Positions 56,766-64,000 of a stretch of 64,000 bases of DNA are shown here, one piece after another. Each line of letters opens with the position of its first letter. Within the stretch, counting starts at the first letter, position 1. The position numbers and the translations under genes were made by a program. The stretch comes from Cladobotryum mycophilum. Taxonomy: Eukaryota > Ascomycota > Sordariomycetes > Hypocreales > Hypocreaceae. The notes beneath the pieces were generated by a model that worked only from the letters and a program-made list of their open reading frames with translations, had not been told where the DNA came from and did no database searches. The stretch is taken from positions 2,914,001-2,978,000 of the forward strand of contig CM071590.1 in assembly GCA_036429605.1 (NCBI GenBank). The letters run 5' to 3'.

Positions 56766-59700
56766 TTGTAGCTTGCGATGCGATGCTAGACCAGACGTAC
56801 CGGTCTGCAACTGTGAACAGGGGAGGGGGTGGTTGGTGGTGTCCAAGGGGGTGTGTGGTACAGTGTGTTGAGAAGTCAAAGCACACTGTCGTGAAGTGGA
56901 GACAGGCCAAAGAGCGGGATGAAGAGCCAGTCCAAGTTTGTTGACGCTGCTGGCTGTCGTCCAGGGTCCAGGTCTCGGACAATGGGGGAGATAAGGGCCA
57001 AGGGTCGGTACCGAACGGTTATCGAGTAAGGACAGTCAGTCCAGTGCTGATTCCTGTTCCGGTGGCTATGGCCGATTATTCGAAAAAATTAAATTACTGG
57101 TTGTTCGTAAGAGGAATGCTCAGCACTCTGAGTGGTTGGTATAAGTCGTAGCTAGCTGTCGTATCAAACGGCGGCGTCGCTTGTCGTCTGTCCGTCAACG
57201 GACGAGTCGAAATTGCAATAATAATAAAAATTGAGCGAGTAAAGGAATGACTGGCTCCAAGCAAGACCGGCTTGCCTTTCACTGAATGTATTGTGCGGTC
57301 TGAATAAAATAAAAACAAGGGTAGCGGGAGAGAGGAATGGGGGGAATAAAGAGAGAGAGAGAGAGAAAGCCTTGAACAACACCTGGATATTTTGCTCCTT
57401 CACAACGAAGAAAAGAGGGTTAAATTCGAAGGGTGGCAGGAGATGATAAAACTTATATCATGGCCGCCTCTCTCTCGACCAAGTGTTCAAGGCCATCTCG
57501 ACCGGTTCCGCAAGGAGGTTTGCAGCGCTGTGTTCTATTTTTGCATCTCGCACTAATGTGCACTTCTTGCACCAGTATGCTTGTGTCAATGCCTGCGCTT
57601 AAATCAACCAATAAGCGTCCATTCGGCACACATGAACCCCACTGCCAGTATTTGGGTAATGGTGGGTGCAGAAGGGGAGACAACTTTGGGGCTGCTGACC
57701 GGGGTTGGGCCAACCAAAGAGGAAATCGCTGCATCCTTCGTGCCCTGTCTAGTGTCCGTGGGGGATGCCACACACACACACACACGCACAACGCACAAGC
57801 AAGGTCGGTGGGAAGTGATGTGCACCTCTTGGTTTCCGCACAGACTAGTTGTCGAAGTAGTGAAAGCCGAGCTAGACGAGTTTGAAGGCCTGGCAGATGG
57901 CCGATCAGAGGAAGAGAAAAGGCTATAGCCACGGACCACTCGGCGACCATTGGGGGGATGGTTAATTTGCAAAGAGTCTGGGGGCTGGCCCTTGATACCT
58001 ACTGGACTGGGTTGTCTAACCGGGACCCCCTCGAGAAGAGACCCCGATGAACGTGGGTTGCGGGCGTGGGTGGCCATAGAGAGAGATGGGAGTGGGCTCG
58101 GAGATGTAAAAGCTGTCGCCGATCTCTCTTCTCCCACCGCAGACAGGCCGATTTGGTCCCCAAGATACGCATGGATGGCTAGATACGAAGTAAATGATCC
58201 TCAAGGATGTTTGCTCGGTATTGCTGGGATGTAGCTGTAGGTACATACAATACTCTGCATCCTTAGTAGTACCCAGTCGACAGACAAGGGCCCGTTGTGC
58301 GGCATGCACTGCATGGCTGCAGCCCATCGCAAAAGATGCTTTAACCAAGGTAGGGAAAAGACACCATGTTTGTCAGGATTATTCAATTCAGGCAGTCAGC
58401 GAAGGCCCATCCATACCGCATCGGTTATCCAGCATGTACGAAGCTGCAGGTTAAAGAGCCCTGGTGCAGGGAGAAGAAAGGAAAATATCGCTTCTCTCAT
58501 CCCATTCCCATTCCCATCCCATCCCATCCGTTACTACTGAATGAATGGGTACCGTTCAAAGTCAAAGGGCTCCGTAGTGACATTCCGCTTGGAACAGGAG
58601 CGCATGGCAGGCCATTACTTGCCATGCTTCCAACGTCCTCAACGGCCGGCCCTGCTTCATGATACAAAGACATTGTGATGAATTTCACAACGAGGCGAGA
58701 TTTGGATCCACGCAAAACTCTATGCGGACTCGTACTGTATTGGTGGACTAGTTGGACCAACCCCGGCCGCGTGCATGCGTACCTTGTGTGTGTTCCCAGC
58801 CGAGTCGAGGGAGGATGGATGGAACCCAAGGGATGGGATGGGATGATTCCCAGTCCCAGTCCAAGGCTTGCGGGGACAATAGGTACAAGCGAAAAGGGTG
58901 ACCTCACTGTGCGTCTTGAGGTATCTTGGCATCCCATCACGCGGAGCCATGGCACAGAGGGAACAAAAGGTGGTGGATGGTGGGTGGTGGGAGCGGGTCA
59001 CGACAGCAACAAGGTGCAAAAAGGCGCGGGCGTCGACGGAGAGAAGGGGGAAGCAACTAAAAGAGCCGAAGCCATACCGCAGAAGGATTAGCATGGGGAT
59101 GGAATTTTGGGGTGTCAGTCAATGTGGGTTCTCTCTCGCCCTCTATTTCCAGTGGCTGTTTTTCTCGAAGGAGGTAGAGAATACGCGACTCTTGTCTAGA
59201 CTCACAGTAGTAAACGTACGTACCTCGGTACTACTCATTCGCCATAGTGACTTCTCTTTTTTCCAGAGCGAGACCAAACCAGAAGGACAGACACACACAA
59301 GCGTTGGTATGGTAGGCATGTGTGTGGGGAATGGGCAACAACGATGGTGGTTGACAGGGATGCGGTTGCTTCGTGGCGGCAGAGTTGTTGAGTTAGTGAC
59401 ATTGGCTCCATCTGAAAAACACGTCTTCTGCGCCCTGATTCGCCAAAAGCATGTGACGAGATGCCGGCTCGTGCATGAAGCGGCAGGGGCCGCGGGACCA
59501 ACCGACTATAGCGTTCTGCGCTCAACGAGGCCCAGTCCTTGTCAGAGAGGCCGTTGTCGATCAAGATTGGTTATTTTCTGCATCTCGACTAGCAGGGGTG
59601 AAGCAACTAATATGGCCAATCGTATTGCTCGTAGTTCCCTTGTGGAGCTGGCACGTTCTCTCGTTTTGCTTTGTGACAGAGAGAGAGAGAGACCCAGACT

Positions 59701-62700
59701 GCCCACTTTCTCTCTGGTCTCTGGCTTTTCTGGTGTTCCCCAGGGTTTTTGCTATTTTTTTTTCTTTTCTCCCTCACTCTTTGTTTGTTTTTTCTCGCTT
59801 GTTTCTGATGCTGAAGAAAATCATATTTTGAAATTTCTACTCCGTAAATCAACAAATGATCGACCATTTTTGTAGACGTCTAATCTTGCATGTTTGAATT
59901 CTCATTCTACAAGTATATTCATTGACACATTCGTTGTCTCACGAACATCTAAAAATATGCACAACAGCATCTTCCAACAAGACCCAGCTCTCAGGTACCA
60001 TTGAGGCATTTCATTGTCTCTCACCAGAAATCAAACAAAACAAAACAAACAAACAAAATCCTTCCATGCAAGCATCTCAAAGTCTGAGCGGCAGCAGTTG
60101 TTAGACGGATCCTAATCCAAATTAACCCCTCATCCACGGCGCTTTTTTTGGGCTAAATTTGGATTTCGTGCCATCCTGTGCACGATCGTCCGGTGTGATC
60201 AAATTCTCAAGTTCCTCGGCGCTTAAAATTCTGGTTGCCCTAATGTAGCATTTCACTCACATATGCTAACAATTGTTGCTTATCAACGCAACGCAACACT
60301 GCCAGGCCATCTGGCGAGACCCAAAATTTCTATTTTTAATTTAGTCCTGATTTCCAATCTGTATTCCGGCCTAATTCTTTTTGGAGATTGCCATGCGTCT
60401 GATCGTCTGACATTGCCCCTAAGCGCGCTCCTTGTTGATCCGATCAGGAATCTACAGATGCAATCAGTAAAATATTTCCCATCGAGATTATGCTGTTAGT
60501 TTATGGGTATCATGTGCGTCAAATCAATACTGGGGTCAGGAAAAGTAAATGGTGGTGGTGGTGGTGGTGGTGGTTGTGGTTCTTATTTACCGTAGAGGCT
60601 CCCATATTGGTTGCTAACAACTCTCCTCCTCCTCCTTCTCCTCACATACTTGACCATTTCTGAGACGTTTTTCAAGCTAACCTACAGTAAAAAAAACCTC
60701 TGGACCGATATCCCCATTCCAAACATACGTTGTCGAATTGCATACGGCGCCTTTTGTGCTCTCCGAATTCCTGAAGCCAACATACTTTTGTGTTTCTTAG
60801 ACACGGATCTCGCAGCCTCTACCCAGTTTGGAGTTCTTGGTTCTTCCTCGTAGGCACTTTTGCGTGGACAAGTACAATACATACAGTATTTGCATACCTA
60901 CATACACATACTCTACCCGGAACTGCAGCCTCCCGACAGCTGTGATTGTATGATATTGCACACTGCAAGAAGAACTCCGCACAGCACCAACGAGTTCGAG
61001 CCTGGGGACCGTGCTGAGTTCTTTGGAGTTTAGGTCTCGGCTACATACCTGACCCCTCCTTCTCATACGGGTGTCATCTTTAATAGCATCATGTTCAGGT
61101 TACGACTACACCACCTTACAGTGGGCCAACAGCAATAACTCTGTCGCCTCTTGATTCCAATCTTCGAAGACGGCCAACGGGAACAGTATGTACACCTGGG
61201 AAGCAGGCTATCTATCACATCTTCAATAGTGTAGACACGGGAAGTCTACGCTAGTTTTGTTCTTTCGTTTCTTTTTTCAGCCTCGAAAAGGTTGTTACCG
61301 TCGTCGACTGGTCAGTTCTCGATTTCTCTCGGCGACCCAGCTTAAACGTGGCGAGAGCGAGCGAGTGAGCGAGTGTTCGGTTTAATAATTTTGACTTGGC
61401 CCTTTGTGAACACAAAATCTGTGTGCAAAAGTTCATCCGACCTCAACCAGGGCCTCTCTCTTTTCTTGATGCTAGACAACACATGGTTAGTGGCATATCT
61501 GTCTCAAAATCGGCTACACGCGTCTGCAACCCATTGTCATGCATCCGCCCTAAAGTCCTAGTGCGGCCTTTGAGCTTGCCCTCCCTCCTCATCTCCAAAC
61601 TCTCCCCCTTGCCTGCCTCTCTTATTTCGTTTTCGAGGCTTTCCGGGCTTCATGGTGAATTATGAGAGCGATTGGTCACTTTCAAATTACGAAATTTGAG
61701 TTTTGTGCCGCAATTTCAAACCCGGATTCCAGGATCTCCCATAACCGGAGGATTCACAGGGGTTAGGTGACAAGACTGGCAGATTTCTCCAGGGGCAAAA
61801 GGCAGGCTTGACCTGGACGAGGGTAAACATCCGAGAACACCTCCCTTCCCCCTCCGTAGGCCCTGGATGGTGAACAGGGATTCTTCGCAATGTCACCATT
61901 CACCCTAAACGATAAGCGGCGCCGCAGTGGAGCTAATGAGATGGAGTGCATCCCCATCCCCCGTGGCTTGAGGAAAAGCCAGCCTCCGTGAACAACGTCT
62001 CTCACCTCTCACGCTGGTCTGGAGTTGGTTACGATGACATGATGATCGGGACCGCGTTGAGCGTCGTCCCCGGCCGCGGGGAGGAGGGGGTCGGCGAGCA
62101 AGCGAGCTCGGTCAACTCTTGAATGCCGCACACAGCGCGAATCATGAGCACACCACAAAAAAGGACATCAAGTTGCATTAGTGAACCGACATGTGAGCTC
62201 ATCAAGATCAAGTTCATTGGTTGGAAGCGTGAATTTTTCATGCACTCTGTTCACATGGAATGTCTGAAGCCAGCCCATGCATCCAGCCCAGCCAGCTCAG
62301 CTCTCATGGTAACGGTAGCAGAAAAGCCCAGTCTATTGAGGAACAAGATGGAGGGCGAGGAACGCAATACAGTGGCCACTGGCTCCCCAAGGCTTGTCCC
62401 CGAGTGACTGGTGGTGACCCTCTGACTCTCAGCAGCGATGAGAAGAAAATGTCTTGTCCAGAAACGGATGTCTTGCCTTGCGCACTGTGGCGGGCGGGGA
62501 CTATTTCCCTAGCTGATGATCATTAAGGTATAGTCAGTCAGTCTATAGAGGGCAGACTTTGATTGATCAAAATTGGTCCAAGACCTTTTCTTTTCTCTCT
62601 CTCTTCAACCCTGTCCTCGGTCTGTCGCGGGCTTCGGCCGGGATCGGATAGGGTCGGATTCAAAGTTGGCGAAATTACCTGATTTGGGAGGTCCCCAGCA

Positions 62701-64000
62701 AGATGAATGACTTGGCTTTTCGTCATAATGCCAACACAGGCAAGGGTTTTCAAATTCGAGTGTCTTAGATGACTGTCAAACATTTGTGTTCAAGGTACGT
62801 ACATACAAGCAGTAAAGAATTTACGTACTTGTAGTATGGTATGTCATGTGAGAGACTTCCTCGGTAACCGTACGTACCTACGTATAAAATATATTATATG
62901 TTTTTATACAGACATCATCTGACCCTTTAACGGCATGTATATCAATCTAGTGCAACATGTGTTTATGCAGATCGTTTCTTTGTACAATCAAGGGAATTCC
63001 TAGCTCGAACCATGCATCCAAATTCAGTTCAACGCTCCCCTTGGGTGAGACACCATGAAAAGAGGCGACAAAGTTACCGCACGTTGCGCCGTTTTTTTTT
63101 TTTGCAGTGGGTGGGTATTGTTGCAAAAAAACGAAGGCTCTCGGCACTCCATCGCTGGAGGCAAGGCGCCGTTGCACAACGTGCATGATGTGTGGGTGGT
63201 CGTATGGAGCTCGTATGGAGCTCCTTATGGAGTCTGCCCTGGTACCCTTACATATGGTATGGGGCTGCTGTGGATTGGGGTGAAGGTGTCGGTGAACAAT
63301 AGCTGACACTGTATTCATCTGCCAACACCATGCCGGGATGAGGTTGAAGGATATCCCATGTACATACTCTGTAGACTACGGAGTACTGCAAGTGCATATT
63401 TTGCATAAGGCTCTCCTACCTACTTCATGACTAGCAATTCTTTGCCGTCATGTGCAATGCAAAGCATCAGCGGGCGGACGACGGGTGGGCTGGACACGGG
63501 AGCGAGGCATTAGCCTTACCCTTGTGTCGTCTTCTCTCCTTGCGTCCAACGCCAGGACCAACTCTTCTTGGTCGAAAGTCCGTTGATATATTAATGACGA
63601 TTGACGGATAATTCGTGGTTGGCGAGCCAATGGGAGGTCTCGATGGTGATATTGAATTATGATTGGGCGTGTTTAGCAAATTATGCAGTGTCGCAATTGG
63701 TCTGCGTGACTTATATCCATCCAATTAAATCCCTTCATCCTATGGTATGGCTCCTTTGGACCAAGTCCGTTATCATACAAACAACCAATATGATGAGTTC
63801 CGCTAGCCAGGATTTGCGGAATCAGGATCGATCCACTAAAACTGTTTCAACAAGTTCCCTCTTTTATTTCGCTGCCTAGAAGATGCATCCGACCGTTGCA
63901 ACCTCATGCAAATCCGACATGAGTTCGTGCGCGCAGGTATGCGTGTGCGTGTGGAGTGCGAGGACAGGACAGGACAAGAGGAAAGACAAGGGAAAGGGAA
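56766..64000. other. 7.2 kb gene-free region upstream of PRO1
   Basis: No open frame here has recognisable family content; the longest (325 codons at 58898-59875) reads as low-complexity and contains poly-T and GAGA tracts. Simple repeats include GAGA near 57350 and 59680 and GGT at 60551-60573. Two TACTCCGTA words lie at 59838 and 63377, and a cluster of GTACGTAC-like words at 62793-62885. The part next to 56765 should carry the PRO1 promoter and leader. Confidence 0.6.
60551..60573. repeat. (GGT)n trinucleotide repeat
   Basis: Seven to eight perfect GGT units, then TTGTGG, in gene-free DNA. Confidence 0.9.

Noticed and set aside
59068..59096. Resemblance to the U6 snRNA core (ATAC then AGAAG and ATTAGCATGG)
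   Set aside because: The invariant ACAGAGA box is altered and the sequence after GCATGG does not follow U6, so it is chance or at most a fragment.
58898..59875. 325-codon open frame on the + strand
   Set aside because: It runs through poly-T and GAGA repeats, lacks any family motif, and overlaps equally long frames on the other strand.

Overview
The window is nuclear DNA of a filamentous ascomycete, most likely a sordariomycete and probably Hypocreales. The signs are short introns (about 47 to 206 nt) with GTNNGT-type donors and CTNAC-type branch points, Zn2Cys6 regulators (one is the PRO1/ADV-1 type of Pezizomycotina), a fungal bZIP, and fungal-type HAP3, TGS1, GRASP and DOP1. The order is inferred from gene style and intergenic words, not from a marker gene. 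I support 20 protein genes and see no convincing tRNA, rRNA, CRISPR or intact mobile element.

Layout. 0-8.3 kb is a compact housekeeping block: PRP40 (3' part, +), TGS1 (-), GRASP/GRH1 (+), OST2/DAD1 (-), TMEM14-like (+), CMC2 (-), prefoldin 2 (+). The pairs alternate as divergent and convergent, with shared promoters of about 0.3-0.5 kb. 8.2-12.6 kb has no gene and lies upstream of the CCAAT-binding subunit HAP3 (+). RRN3 (+), a small alanine-rich orphan (+) and a bZIP regulator (+) follow. DOP1 (-) and MON1 (+) form a head-to-head trafficking pair at 22.4-30.7 kb. 30.8-36.5 kb holds two divergent disordered orphans. A UPF0317/DUF1445 protein and a Zn2Cys6 regulator follow at 37-41 kb, then an F-box protein ending in a CaaX box at 42.6-46.4 kb, and a convergent signal-peptide/single-TM cysteine-rich protein at 47.3-48.6 kb. 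48.6-54.6 kb has no gene. PRO1/ADV-1 (-) lies at 54.6-56.8 kb, and a further 7.2 kb upstream of it shows only low-complexity sequence.

The genes belong to general cell biology: splicing and snRNA caps, the secretory and endosomal path (OST2, GRASP, DOP1, MON1), mitochondrial biogenesis (CMC2), protein folding, Pol I transcription, and transcriptional control of metabolism and development. They do not form a pathway cluster.

The most consistent anomaly is technical. In six conserved genes the frame breaks seven times, each time at a C or G run that looks one base too short. Restoring one base at each site gives CDS lengths divisible by three and recovers the expected family sequence. This points to undercalled homopolymers in the assembly, and any automatic annotation here will be broken at these points. 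Biological leads are a K-Ras-like CVIM tail on an F-box protein, a possible alternative first exon of HAP3, a surface protein with three CCPxGxxC units, and a His-rich block in the bZIP.
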